Assembly (NCBI GenBank): GCA_946811695.1
Contig: OX328132.1
Span: 128,707,372 to 128,771,371, forward strand
DNA: 64,000 bases
From: Gonocerus acuteangulatus
Taxonomy: Eukaryota > Arthropoda > Insecta > Hemiptera > Coreidae
Direction of reading: 5' to 3'
Below the pieces are notes generated by a model. The model had not been told where the DNA came from, did no database searches, and saw only the letters and a program-made list of their open reading frames with translations. Below are positions 43,299 through 54,605 of the stretch, in pieces (the first letter of the stretch is position 1; each line of letters starts with the position of its first letter). Made by a program: the position numbers and the translations under genes.

Positions 43299-44539
43299 AA
43301 TATTTGCTGGAATATCTGGCCTTTGCCGATGACTTGGTCCTGGTGTCGCCTTCAGTGGCTGGTATGCGGAGTGCCTTTGCGCGGGTTGGAGCAGCCATCG
43401 CCAAATTGGGGATGGAGCTCAGCCCTGGTAAGTGCCGCGCTCTTTCGCTTGTGCCGGCTGGGCGTGTGGTCAGGATCAAGATAGTTGAGGACGCTCTGTT
43501 CAATATTTGTGGAGCCCCGGTTAGGCAGATTCAGTTCCTAGACTCGGTTAAGTATCTTGGAGTCAACTATAGGAACCATGGTACCGAGAGGCCTGACGCT
43601 GAGATCGGAGTTTCGCTTCTGAGGATTGAGAAAGCACCCCTCAAGCCGCAGCAGAGGTTGACCGCCCTTAGATATCACCTTCTTCCTCGATAAGAGCACA
43701 GGCTGGTGCTCGGTGGCTGCTCCCGTGAAGCATTAAATAAGTTGGATGTAAAGGTTAGAGCAGCGGTTAGGAGGTGGCTGAGATTGCTAAAGGATGCCCC
43801 TGTTCGATATTTCCATGCTTCGTGCACAGATGGAGGTTTGGGTGTGCCCAGCATGAGCGTCCTCGTGTTTCTGACTATAGGCCGTCTTTCTAGAATGGAG
43901 TGGTCTGGTTTGGACGTTACCAAAAGGCTGCAGAAGGAGGCCATGGCCAGGCAGGGCTTGATACAAGATGACTCCTGGTGCCCTGAGGCTAGAAAGCGTT
44001 GGTGGGTTGACAGACTCTATTCGTCCAACGACGGCGCTGGGCTAAAGGAATCTTCTGCTTGTAAGGTTTCAACATATTGGCTCAATGATGGAGCTGGGAC
44101 CACTTATGGTTGGGACTTCATCCAGTACGTTCGTACCCACATCAATGCTCTTCCCACCACCGTGAGAACGACAAGAGGCCGGCATGGGGGCCGGATACTT
44201 ACCTGCAGGGCGGGATGCCTGGAAGATGAAACCGGCACTTATGCTGTTCAGAAATGTTATGTTTCACGGGGAGGTCGCTGTCTAAGACACGATACGGTGG
44301 TGGATGTGCTGGGAGGGGCCTTATCCGGGAGGTGGTACGAGGTTCACCTCGAGACAGTCCTGAGAGCTCATGGCCGACGATGGAAGCCCAATATAATTGT
44401 GGAAAAAGGGGGTAAAGTGACTATTGTGGACGCACAAATTGTTAAAGAGAACACCGATCTGGATATTATTCACCGGGAGAAGTGTCGGAAGTATGGGAGA
44501 CAACTGAAGTGGGTGAAGAGACAACTTACGTATGAGTAA
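43299..44539 (+). pseudogene. R2-type non-LTR retrotransposon, 5'-truncated, outside rDNA
   Basis: The frame starts in the RT active site (EYLAFADDLVLVSPS) and continues through KAPLKPQQRLTALRYHLLP, RRWLRLLKDAPVRYFHA with GGLGVPSM, LYSSNDGAGL, INALPTTVRTTRGRH and the CCHC region (CRAGCLEDETGTYAVQKCYV). It ends in the restriction-like endonuclease (RWKPNIIVEKGG..TIVDAQIV). This order and wording match R2 proteins. Defects: an in-frame TAA at 43691-43693; the conserved His of the CCHC replaced by Tyr; and PD of the endonuclease changed to PN. The C terminus ends early in RQLKWVKRQLTYE, which is encoded by the first units of the following minisatellite. R2 normally targets 28S rDNA; this copy is in a host-gene intron. 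Confidence 0.85.
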
Positions 44540-44740
44540 AAACGACAACTCATGTGGGTGAATGGAGAACTCGTGTAGACGTACAAAAGAGTGCTCATGT
44601 GGGTGAAAAGGCTACTTATGAAGGCATACAAACAACTCATGGAGTGAAAATACAACTCATGAAGGTGAGTAAATGACAATTGAAGTGGGTGAAGAGACAA
44701 CTTATTTCATGGAGTGAAAATACAACACATTGTAAGGGGC
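44500..44740 (+). repeat. Minisatellite at the 3' end of the R2-type element
   Basis: Degenerate units of about 22-24 bp, ACAACTCATGTGGGTGAAGA and ACAACTCATGGAGTGAAAAT, begin inside the last codons of the LINE frame. Related units reappear at 45125-45205. Confidence 0.75.
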
Positions 44741-45419
44741 CGATTAGCAAGGAGGGAATTTAAAGGAGTAGATAAAGGGGCAATATTTTACAGAAGCAGA
44801 ACTCAGAAAAAAACATTAACTGGGTCGCTAGTATGCAAAACTCTTACGTAATAATGTAAATAGGACGAATGCACCTTGTCAGTATATAGAACTGTATATA
44901 AAATAAATTGTAAATAGTTTGATTGTGGATAGGCAAGTATAAGAATATATCCTCACTAAAAAAAACAAAAAAAAAAAAAAAAACAGACATTCGTTAGCAC
45001 AAAAATTGTACTTGGACAAAAAACAAAACAAAAAAAAAAGGGAAAAAAAGAGGTAGATGAAAATAAACAACAGAACTTCGGGCAATGATAAACACGATGT
45101 TGCTGTCATTTCAAGTAAATAACAATTCAAGTGGGCGAAAAAACAAGTTATCGATGAGTAAAACGGACAACTCATGTGGGTGGAAAGACAATTCATGTAG
45201 GTGCCAACTCTTGTATGTGGCTACGTGAGAAAAAGACCACTTATCTCCCTTAGGCCATGGTATTACCATAATCTATCTTTGTCACGAAACCTCACCATTT
45301 CACTTGATCAAAGCACAAATGACGCCTAATTTATTCTGAAAAGTCGATATAATGTCATTAAAAACTCCAGGTTTCACTTGGGAACATAAACTATACTACA
45401 CCAATTAAAAATCCATAAC
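44741..45419. other. Sequence after the R2-type element
   Basis: Two A-rich runs at 44958-44985 and 45018-45050, the outlying minisatellite units at 45125-45205, and otherwise nothing assigned. Confidence 0.5.
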
Positions 45420-45600
45420 TTTTTTTTTTTAAGATGGTAGGTTTAGTGAGGGTTTGGTCTTGATATCATAATACAACTACATTGTTCATACGGAAATGTG
45501 TTTCATGTTTTGCAGACGTTTCGGCTTGAAATTCAAGCCTTCGTCAGGGCTGCAAAACAAGGAGGACAGAGTTAATACTAATTTATATACAGAAGACATA
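45420..45600 (-). mobile_element. Penelope-like terminal-repeat fragment
   Basis: It holds a hammerhead-like motif (45507-45558) followed on the minus strand by AAACACATTTCCG, AATGTAGTTGTATTATGATA and TCAAGACC. The same order recurs at 46845-46935 and partly at 3796-3832. No coding remains. Confidence 0.6.
45507..45558 (-). ncRNA. Hammerhead-ribozyme-like motif
   Basis: On the minus strand: helix I strand GTTTTGCA, GCC, core CTGACGA (fits CUGANGA), helix II GGCTTGAA/TTCAAGCC (8 bp), core GAAA, a minimal helix III ACGT, cleavage-site C, then TGCAAAAC, a perfect 8-bp partner for the first strand. One extra A lies between the core and helix II, exactly as in the motif at 29083. Covarying helices in the right order make this more than chance. 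Activity is inference. Confidence 0.7.
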
Positions 45601-45730
45601 TAAGGAAAAACATTATACATAGACTAGGATGAATGATACATATGGTAAATGTGTATTACAGCTACAGCTTAAATTAAAAGGAGATTAATACAGATTTAAA
45701 ACTATAACATAGGAATAGATATAAAAAACG

Positions 45731-46803
45731 TCCGACTCGCAGGAACTGCATCATCTTAGCGCGGTTCCGTTCTTATCCCTAGCCTCATTTGGAATTATTA
45801 AAATAGAAACAGTTATTATTTTGGTTCCACATTTCTTGAAAGGTCTTGATTTATGATCTTACCTAGATGAGTCAGCCAACCCCAGAAAGGCCCCTGCTAG
45901 GCGGTTGAAAATCTATATCTTGGAAATCCATATTTCTAACATTAAATTGTTTTTCTTATTTTACTTCACCTGTTTTATTTTCAAATACATTATCCAACTA
46001 TAAGCAATTAAAAAATAACAAGGAATAAAAACAGACAAAAAGAACAGTTCGAATAAGCGAAATCAATTACTTTAAAGATTTAAGCACTTATTTCTCCGAT
46101 TGACATCGCCTAATCAAAACTTTCTTCAGAGCCTTTTTTGTAGAGCATTTAGTAAGCTTTCTAATGGTAATGTTCCGTTTACCAAGATTCTCAACCGTTT
46201 TCGAGATATTAAGGAAAGTATACAAAGTTGCCAAAACTTTTCATGTCTGTTAATAAAATATTTTATTCTAACCCTTCCTTAACTCCAAACGTAACCAAAA
46301 TTTCAACATATAAGTTTTAATGAAAGTTGAACATGCAGAAAATGTTTCAACTGAATCCCATGATTCTAAGTACCCAAACCAAAATATATTCAACAACTAT
46401 TTTTCCAATTTTCTCGGAAACCGTTAAAGCTATCTCCTTAAAAATGGTTTCATTCCCAAGAAGCCTATAAAACGAGTACTTGCAAGCATATGAAGTAAGC
46501 GGAACGATTTTTTTCGCGCGACATTCGCTCCAAAAACCATATTCCGGTTGGCGGATTCTGCTGGTTAACGAACTTGACCTTTCAAATTCGACGAAAGATT
46601 TTTGTACGAAATTTCATCAAAATCGGACCATTTTTGAGCTGTCAAGGCCGCGAACAGGCAAATATATATATACAAATTTGAACCACCGTTATTTTCGTTC
46701 TCTAGGGGTTCTGAAACGCAAAATTTTCTAGTCGGCACTTCCGGTTTGCGTCATGAGATCAACCTTATACCTCTCCCTATGGGGGAGGGAGGAACCGCGC
46801 TAA
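45731..46803 (+). mobile_element. TCCGAC-family element, short complete copy
   Basis: It starts TCCGACTCGCAGGAACTGCA with TTAGCGCGGTTCCG 26 bases in, and ends CCCTATGGGGGAGGGAGGAA CCGCGCTAA. It is 1.07 kb with one ~350-bp unit, a TA tract reduced to about 8 bp, and the full 3' domain. Flanks are AAAAAACG and TGAATACG. Confidence 0.85.
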
Positions 46804-46844
46804 TGAATACGAACAGGATGAAAATAGGCTTACCTATGAGAATT

Positions 46845-46935
46845 TCGAACCGAAACTTCGGCAAAAAATAAAACACATTTTCATTTAAGTAAAATGTAGT
46901 TTTATTATGATACCAAGACCGAACTATGACTAAAT
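46845..46935 (+). repeat. Decayed Penelope-like terminal segment
   Basis: CCGAAAC, AAACACATTTTCATTTAAGT, AAAATGTAGTTTTATTATGA and TACCAAGACCGAAC match the minus strand of 45440-45530. The hammerhead core upstream (CCTATGAGA..CGAACCGAAAC) looks eroded. Confidence 0.55.
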
Positions 46936-47442
46936 CTGTCTACGCAATCCCAACGGCCAACGATGCCTTCAAAATAACTTTTAGCACATTTCTATCATTT
47001 TTATTCTATTGCAATGCCACATATCAATTTTATTTTTTGGTCGAGGTTACTTATAAGATTGTCATAATACAATTTCTCTTTACGTATATGCGGCATCATG
47101 CAAAATACTAAGTAAACGATAAGCACTTTTTCAACGATTAATATCATTATAATGTAATATAAATAAAAAAAGTTAATGTTGAGTTTTCCTGCACAAATGA
47201 GACCAACCCATCGAGAAAATGTACAGCATCGGTGAACAAATATTCTTACAAGTATGGACTTCGGTTTAGACGACTTTACAATTTCTTAGCATTATAATAA
47301 GGAAGACTGACTAAATTGAGGTATATTATAGGAAGCGGAAAGAGCTGAGAGTAAAAAGGCTTGAGAGTGGTGGACACAAGATTTACCCATTACTAATGTA
47401 AGGGATGGATCGATCCGTTGTGGAGGTCAGCCGAGGGCTTTC
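46936..47442. other. Unassigned sequence
   Basis: No gene or repeat recognised. Confidence 0.5.
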
Positions 47443-47800
47443 ACTTCCCTCCTCTTGTATATTAGTATCGCAGGAAACCCGCGGGTTTTACCACTTCCCT
47501 CCTCTTGTGTATTAGTATCGCAGGAAATCCGAGGCTTTTACAACTTCCCTCCTCTTGTATATTAGTATCGCAGGAAACCCGCGGCTTTTACCACTTCCCT
47601 CCTCTTGTGTATTAGCATCGCAGGAAACCCGTGGGCTTTACCACTTCCCTCCTCTTATGTATTAGTATCACAGGAAACCCGCGGCTTTTACCACTTCCCT
47701 CCTTTTGTGTATTAGCATCGCAGGAAACCCGCGGGCTTTACCGCTTCCCTCCTCTTGTGTGTTAGTAGCGCAGGAAACCCGCGGCTTTTACCACTTTCCT
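47443..47800. repeat. 50-bp minisatellite, seven copies
   Basis: Units ACTTCCCTCCTCTTGTGTAT TAGTATCGCAGGAAACCCGC GGCTTTTACC start at 47443, 47493, 47543, 47593, 47643, 47693 and 47743. Periodicity is exact, with few substitutions. Confidence 0.95.
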
Positions 47801-47893
47801 CTGAAAGAAAGAAGGTATTGAGGTTGCATTTATGATGGGATTTTTGAAAAATGTCGTCATATCTATATCAATCCTACCTAGTGGACACCGACG

Positions 47894-48388
47894 AGTTGTG
47901 GCAGAAATGTAATGAGACTGATTTTTTTTCTGAACAAAGTTTTAATTTTTTTAAACATCAATGTTATCCTTTTTAAAGTAGTTCCCTTGGGCAACTACAC
48001 ACTGCAGACGTTGTTCCGACTGTTTGTAGCAGCGCTAAAAGTCTTGAACCGTTAAGGTCTAATAAAAACTTGAGCTCGGCATAAAGAATGCTCCCCATAG
48101 GCCTGTTTTAACTTTTCAAACGTCACACTTGCCAATTCTCCAAGCTTAACACAAAATTGAACGGTACAACGTTGCTCCCAATTCCGGAGTTTAATTTGGT
48201 GGGACGCACAACGAAAACACAACTTCACTAATCGCCGTCTCAAAAATCACATAATTAACTGACGGAGTAGAAACTCGAACTGAGCTATGAGAAGGTAGTG
48301 ATACACGTGCTCTCTAAAAGACAACAGCGTAGGGTTGACAGAACACTTGCAGTATCACCAGTTTCATTACTTTTCTGCCACACCTCAT
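47894..48388 (-). pseudogene. mariner-type element, internally deleted
   Basis: Inverted ends GTGTGGCAGAAAAGTAATGA AACTG (right) and TTGTGGCAGAAATGTAATGA GACTG (left) bound 495 bp. On the minus strand an N terminus reads EQRCTVQFCVKLGELASVTF EKLKQAYGEHSL then CRAQVF, a mariner transposase start. After a deletion, FKRCYKQSEQRLQCVVAQGN YFKKDNIDV and a stop resembles the C terminus. The DNA-binding remainder and the whole catalytic core are missing, so it is a deletion derivative that keeps both coding ends and both TIRs. Confidence 0.8.
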
Positions 48389-48417
48389 AAATATATAGTT
48401 ATATATATATATATATA

Positions 48418-50390
48418 CAGGGTGATTCAGGTCTAAGTAGCGAAACTATAGGAGGTGATTGTAGACATAATTTCCAACAAAAAAGTTCATTTGAAGTATG
48501 GTCCGATTCCGAAAGGAAAAGGAGCTATGTCCAATTTTCTGTTTTTTTAACGTAGTCATGTCTTTTAATGAATAAGAAAGGATTTCTCAAAAATTATTCA
48601 AGATAATTAAATTATAATTATGCTATCATAAAATAGACCAAATTTCCTTTAAAAATACAGTAATTTAATTCCCTAAAATCATTATTAAAAGATACTTTCC
48701 GGACGTCCAATAACGCACTTCTGTTTTTATCAATGAATCAGAGTTTTTTCGCGATTTTTTTCCTCAGCCCCCTAACGGGCTACAGATTCAATTCTTACAC
48801 GAAAACTTCTACATTTAATAAGCATTAAATCCATGCAAATAAAGTGGAGGTTTATTCGGGGATAAATTGAAAGATTGGCTCCCTTTTGTCAAAAAAATGT
48901 GGAATGTAGTTTTGTTACTTTCAAATACCTTGTGTGAGAAATTAAAAATTATTCATTTTTTAATGGCCAAACTGTGAGTATCTATTGTCCAGTCCAAAGC
49001 AATAAGAAGTAACTGAAAGAAATGATTGGAAAAGGTTTTCATTTGGGAGATCTGTTACATTTTGTGTTTAACAAATTTTCATTGATGTAAAAGATAAACA
49101 TGATGTTGGCACTAAAATAATTCCTAATATATTTGAAAATTAGCTAAATTTGCAATCGGACTTTATGAACTTGGGCAGTGGATCCATCCACTTTCTAAAA
49201 GCACTGATGCTTGGTGCAGGACAGCAATCCATCTGGAACCATGAATCTATGTGCTAGCAGAACCTCTTCCAATCCAACAGGTCAGCCGTATTTAAATCGT
49301 GTGGAGGTTTAAAAATATGTTGAATCAAACCTGTCAGTAATCAGGCTTGGCTGAAGAAGGTATTCGTCCAAAATCCCGCACCACACGTTAACTTGGAGCT
49401 GATACTGATTGTGTGATCTTCACATTGTTGATTGTGTGATATTCGCGTAATGATTAACATGAAACCAAGTATGCGAAGTGGGACTGTTAAATATTCCATT
49501 CCGTGTGAATGTGGCTTTGTCTGCCCACAAAATGTTGCGGCCGAACTGAGGATTAACATTTTTCCTCCCGCAATGTTTTGTACAATTTTTAGTTTTATTT
49601 CAACTTTTATTTGAAATTATGTGTAACTTCTGGATTAAAATTATTCAACTACCCTGAAGTCTTATTGAATTCTCTTCTCAAAATTTCTAGTCAAAACTGG
49701 ATTCCAAATACTTCATGTAAAACATAAATCAATAAAAAATTGAAAAACATGAAATGTAACAGATCCCTCAAATGAAAAACTTTTCCAATCGTTTCATTCA
49801 TTACATTTATTGCTTCTGGAATGGACAATGCATACCCACAGTTTGGCCATTAAAAAATGATTAATTTTTAATTTCTTCACACAAGGTATTTGAAAGTAAA
49901 ACTACATTCCACATTTTTTTGACAAAAGGGAGCCAATCTTTCAATTTATCCCCGAATAAACCTCCACTTTATTTGCATGGATTTAATGCTCACTAAATGT
50001 AGAAGTTTTCGTGTAAGTATTGAATCTGTAGCCCGTTAGGGGGCTGAGGAAAAAAATCGCGAAAAAACTCTGATTCATTGATAAAAACGGAAGTGCGTTA
50101 TTGGACGTCCGGAAAGTATCTTTTAATAATGATTTTAGGGAATTAAATTACTGTATTTTTAAAGGAAATTTTGTCTATTTTATGATAGCATAATTATAAT
50201 TTAATTATCTTGAATAATTTTTGAGAAATCCTTTCTTACTCATTAAAAGACATGACTACGTTAAAAAAACAGAAAATTGGACATAGCTCCTTTTCCTTTC
50301 GGAATCGGACCATACTTCAAATGAACTTTTTTGTTGGAAATTATGTCTACAATCACCTCCCAGAGTTTGGCTACTTAGACCTGAATCACC

Positions 50391-50393
<3 letters not shown>
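48418..50393. mobile_element. Large foldback Tc1/mariner-type element, ~650-bp arms
   Basis: CAGGGTGATTCAGGTCTAAG at the left is mirrored by CTTAGACCTGAATCACCCTG at the right. Arms run about 48418-49080 and 49745-50393 with very high identity. Both ends abut (TA)n tracts, in line with a TA target. The loop holds a transposase relic. Confidence 0.88.
49145..49560 (-). pseudogene. mariner-like transposase fragment in the foldback loop
   Basis: The minus strand reads HTISISSKLTCGAGFWTN, then after an interruption WFQMDCCPAPSISAFRKWMD. These fit the segments around the second and third catalytic positions of mariner-like transposases (V-W-A-G-I-x(n)-I-G-P and W-F-Q-x-D-G-A-P-x-H). The His and Gly of the latter are lost, and frames are broken. 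About 140 residues of a 340-residue family are represented. Confidence 0.55.

Positions 50394-50394
<1 letters not shown>

Positions 50395-50450
<56 letters not shown>
50395..50450. repeat. (TA)n microsatellite
   Basis: A TA array directly abutting the right end of the foldback element. Confidence 0.95.
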
Positions 50451-50453
<3 letters not shown>

Positions 50454-50563
50454 TGTAGAACTTGTGCGCACAAGCAAAACAAGAAAGCAGACTATAGTCT
50501 TCCTTCAACATCTGCTTACAAAAGATAAAAATGAGGTAAATTGTGCTCCTGTGAAAGAGAAAG

Positions 50564-51431
50564 TCCGACTCGCAAGAACTGCGTCATCTTAGCGCGGTTA
50601 CGTACATCTCGAACAAATGGAATATATTAGCATTACAAATCACAGGAAACTGACACTAGCGAACTTACACAGAAATGGATAATTCTTAATCTGTATAAGT
50701 CAATACAATTTTGTACTAAAAACGTACTTACTCTTTGACTACTGCTTAGAAGGCTCTATTCCAAACAAACTCTAATCTGTTTTTTGGCAAATAAAACATA
50801 CAAACTAAAAGCAATTAAAAAATAACAAGGAATAAAAACAAACAAAAACAACCGTTCGAATAAACGAAATCAAATACTTCAAAGTTTAAGCACTTATTTC
50901 TCCGATTGAAATCACCTAATCAAAAATTGTTTCAGAATCTTTTTTGTAGAGAATTTATAAAGCTTTCAAATAATTTCTATCCACTTATCACGATTTCCCA
51001 ACCGTGTTCAAGATATTAATGAAATTATACGAAGTTCCCAAAACTTTTCATGTCTGTTCATAAAATATTTTATTCTAACCCTTCCTTAACTCCAAACGTA
51101 ACCAAAAGTTTAACATGTTAGTTTTGATGAAATTCAAACATGCAAAAAATGTTTCAACTGAATCCCATGATTCTAAGTAACCAAACCAAAAACTTGATTT
51201 AACAACTTTTTTCCGATTTTCTCAGAAACGGTTAAAGCTATCGCCTTAAAAATGGTTTCATTCGTTTTACTATATATATATATATATATATATAAATTTG
51301 AACCACCGTTATTTTCGGTCTCTAGGGGTTCTGAAACGCGAAATTTTCCAGTCGGCACTTCCGGATTGTTTCAAGAGATCAACCTTATAAGCGGGGTTCC
51401 TCCCTATGAAGGGAGGGAGGAACCGCGCTAA
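50564..51431 (+). mobile_element. TCCGAC-family element, shortest complete copy
   Basis: It starts TCCGACTCGCAAGAACTGCG and ends GGGAGGAACCGCGCTAA, 868 bp. One ~350-bp unit, (TA)n at 51273-51293 and the 3' domain are present. It is inserted into another, decayed copy: the 51432-51545 flank (ACCAATTAAAAAGTGAG) matches family-internal sequence at 29985-30005, and a worn 5' end follows at 51540-51580. Confidence 0.85.
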
Positions 51432-51776
51432 AAAGAAACAACCAATTAAAAAGTGAGGCAAACAGTGACAAAACCCCGTTCAAAATAACAGAACTAACAA
51501 TTTGGAAGTTTTAAGCACTTATTTCTCCGATAAGAAGTTATGGAAACGCGCTAAGATGGCGCAGTTTCTGTGAATAAATCTTTTTGTCAACGCATAGAAT
51601 AATTAATGTGTAGAAAAAAGAGATTATAAATAAATGTATTTTTGAAATTGCCTTTTTAGTTCTTTCCTCCGAAGGAAAGCAGCTATTGAGGTTGCACTCA
51701 TGACGGAATTTTTGAAAAATTTCTTCAAATGTCCATCGATTCTACCTACTAGACACCGAAAATGACCCCCGTTAAA

Positions 51777-51778
<2 letters not shown>

Positions 51779-51843
<65 letters not shown>

Positions 51844-52265
51844 TGTTAACACGATAGCGGCCAGAGTTTTTGTTTTTTCTTCACGAAACGTGGTATATAG
51901 CGTTCAATTAGGAAACGATTGAACGAGTTCGTTAACCACCAAAATCGGTCCACCGGGAGGGGGGGGGGGGGGTTTTCCCCGGACCCAAAACACTAATTTG
52001 ACCATGCCGTAATTTTTGTTACATTTCAACGAAACTCGGTATTCGTGGTGGGAATCAACAGAGAAAAATGGGTTGTAAAAATAAACTAAATCGGGTTATT
52101 TGGAGGGGGAGGGGGTTTACTCCAGACATAAAGTACTAATATACTCATACCGGTCGTATCTTTTTTCTGTATTGTAACGAAACGCGGTATGCGTCGTGGG
52201 TATCTCATAAGAAAGAAGTGTTGTAAAAATGAAGTAAATTGGCCTATTGGAGAGGAGGGTTTACT
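51779..52265. repeat. (TA)n tract followed by ~115-bp units with G-rich cores
   Basis: The TA array is at 51779-51840. Three degenerate units follow, each with ACGAAACKYGGTAT, GTTGTAAAAAT..AAATCGG and a GGGGAGGGGG-type purine run (51952-51974, 52104-52119, 52248-52258). Confidence 0.7.
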
Positions 52266-53139
52266 TTAAACTCTGTTTCATTAGAATTAGCCCATCAGAC
52301 GTAGGTTCCCAAAGCCGCCGCGAAGAACGCTATCTCCCACTAGGGGGACTGTATCCTGTTCCTATGTCAGATCAAAAGACAGAAAATGAAGTATTTGTGT
52401 ATTTATTAAGTAGTACAGTATCATAACATAAATTTGGAAGCAAATTATTTACAAAATTAATAATTGAACAGTTCTCATAAGAAATGTAAATGAGCAGAAC
52501 TATTGACGTTTTTATTTTATTTATATAGGTTATTTACAGCAAATTATTCAGTAATGTAGTCTACACTACAAAAATTCTGAGGAAAGGGCTTAGTTATGCA
52601 GCTCCTGCGTGACAGACGTTTTTTACTTATATCTAGGCGCACGGTAGTGCGCCAGGACAAGTTCCGGCCTAAGCATACTGTGTGTATATTACAGGAGGGC
52701 TTAGAGCCGATTTTTACCCTCTTATAACTTCCAACCAGGTAAAGATAAAGTTATGAAATTTTACACAGGTATTATACTACTAGATGTGAGTAAAACTGGA
52801 AATTTTCATCAAATAGTTGTTGAGATATAAGCGATCGAAAATCGGGATTTATAGGACTCACTCATTCATTCACTCACTGACTCATCAAAATTATTAGGCA
52901 CTTCCCATGATGCTAGAGACTTGAAATTTTGCAGGTTGATAGATATGAGGGTGTTATTAAAGGCAAAAATCGAAAAATCTTGAAAATTTGTGTTTGACAC
53001 CGCTTCCGGGGCGGGGGGGCAGTTTTGCACTTCCTTCGGAAACCCTTCATTCCGTCCGAAACCCATGATGTGGGGTATCAAATGAATCGTCTCGATATGA
53101 AGAACCTATATTTGATGTTTCAAGAAACATTTAGACGCA

Positions 53140-53520
53140 CATAGGCTTGGTCAAAATCCTCGACCAGTTGTCTCTCTGTATGTTTGTTCCTTATACAAAT
53201 CCGAACCGTTTGACCGATTTTGACCAAACTTGGGACACAGGTGGGTCTTAAAACGGGATGTGGCATAGACTAGGTCAAAATCGTCAATCAGCTGTCTGTC
53301 TGTCTGTTTGTTCATTATACAAATCCACACGGTTTGACCAAACTTGGGACACAGGTGGGTCTTGATATGGGGAGAATTATAGGATAGGTCAAAAAGTCTT
53401 TCAGCTGTCTGTCTGTATGTTTGTTCCTTATACAAATCCACACCGTTTGGCCTATTTTGACCAAACTTGGCACACAGGGAGGTCTTGATACGGGAGTGTC
53501 ATATTACCTATGACGTTTTG
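53140..53520. repeat. 121-bp tandem repeat array
   Basis: Three units with TGTCTGTATGTTTGTTCCTT, ATACAAATCCACACCGTTTG and TTGGGACACAGGTGGGTCTT. Same family as 24660-25110. Confidence 0.85.
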
Positions 53521-54061
53521 TACTTTTTGTTCCATCGGAAAGCCATCGTTCCTTCCGAAACCCATCATGTGGGGTATCAAATGAATCGTCCTGGCAAGGA
53601 GAACCTATATTTGCTGTTTTCGACGCATCTTAACAACAACAGGTGTGAATTCATTCCTAAATGTTGTAAATAATGTCTTAGGGGTTCGCTGCATAATATA
53701 CTTGAAAGCAGATACTAAGTTTTTCAAAGTCGAGTCATCTAAATTACAATGTTTAGGATCACAGACCCAAAACGTATCGTCCTTGTTCTTACATTTTTCT
53801 TGAAGACCTTCTACACTTTTCCTATTGTGATCTTTATCCTCAAGATAAGGTTCCTGTGTTTTACAGTGTAATAGTTTAGTTAAGAGAGCAATGAATTTGT
53901 CCTCTAGAGTACTGTCATCTGAAAGAGCTTATAACTTAAGCTTATAACAGTAAGGAGAACTTTATGCAGAATCCAAAGACCCTGGTTTTATATGAAGTAC
54001 AAAAGCCAGTAGGTATGCGGCAACTAAATTTTAATTAATACTTAGAAAAAAGTGATGAGAT

Positions 54062-54605
54062 CCCCAAAAAAACATAAATGTGAAATAGAGGCCAAGTTCC
54101 TCCCTCCCCAAAGAAACACTCCCCTGCCCAAAAAGCGAGAAATATCCAGTTACTAAAATATCACTTTCCTCAACCAGGTATATTCTTAAACTTGGCAATG
54201 TTTAGTTTTCTCTCAAAAGATAATTTCGGCACAAATAAGACATTGCCAAGTTTAAGAATATACCTGGTTGAGGAAAGTGATATTTTAGTAACTGGATATA
54301 AGTATTTTTATTGTTGTTTTTAAAGGTCAGTTGATGTGTCTTTACTGTTCTTAGTAAGTAACTAATAGGTCTTCTAAGTAATGAACTTGGACATTTCTTT
54401 CTTGTATCATCTCTTGTATTGGCAAATATTTTGGGTTGAAAATATGGTACACTTAATACACCAACTCATACTACTTATTTGTAGTGTAGGATGGTAAGGC
54501 GTTTTGGGGGGTTTTAGGAGGGGATATTTCTCGCTTTTTGGGCAGGGGAGTGTTTCTTTAAGGAGGGAGGAACTTGGCCTCTATTTCACATTTATGTTTT
54601 TTTGG
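54062..54605. repeat. Nested inverted repeats
   Basis: Outer pair 54062-54150 / 54520-54605 (AGAGGCCAAGTTCCTCCCTC and inverse). Inner pair 54145-54205 / 54240-54300 (TCACTTTCCTCAACCAGGTA and inverse). The second pair forms a tight hairpin. Confidence 0.8.

Noticed and set aside
47443..47800. CRISPR-like array
   Set aside because: Continuous tandem repeat without unique spacers, in a eukaryotic genome.
53151..53441. 96-codon repetitive protein (also at 24817-25077 and 32831-33119)
   Set aside because: Translation of the 121-bp tandem repeat; no start context or conservation of frame between arrays.
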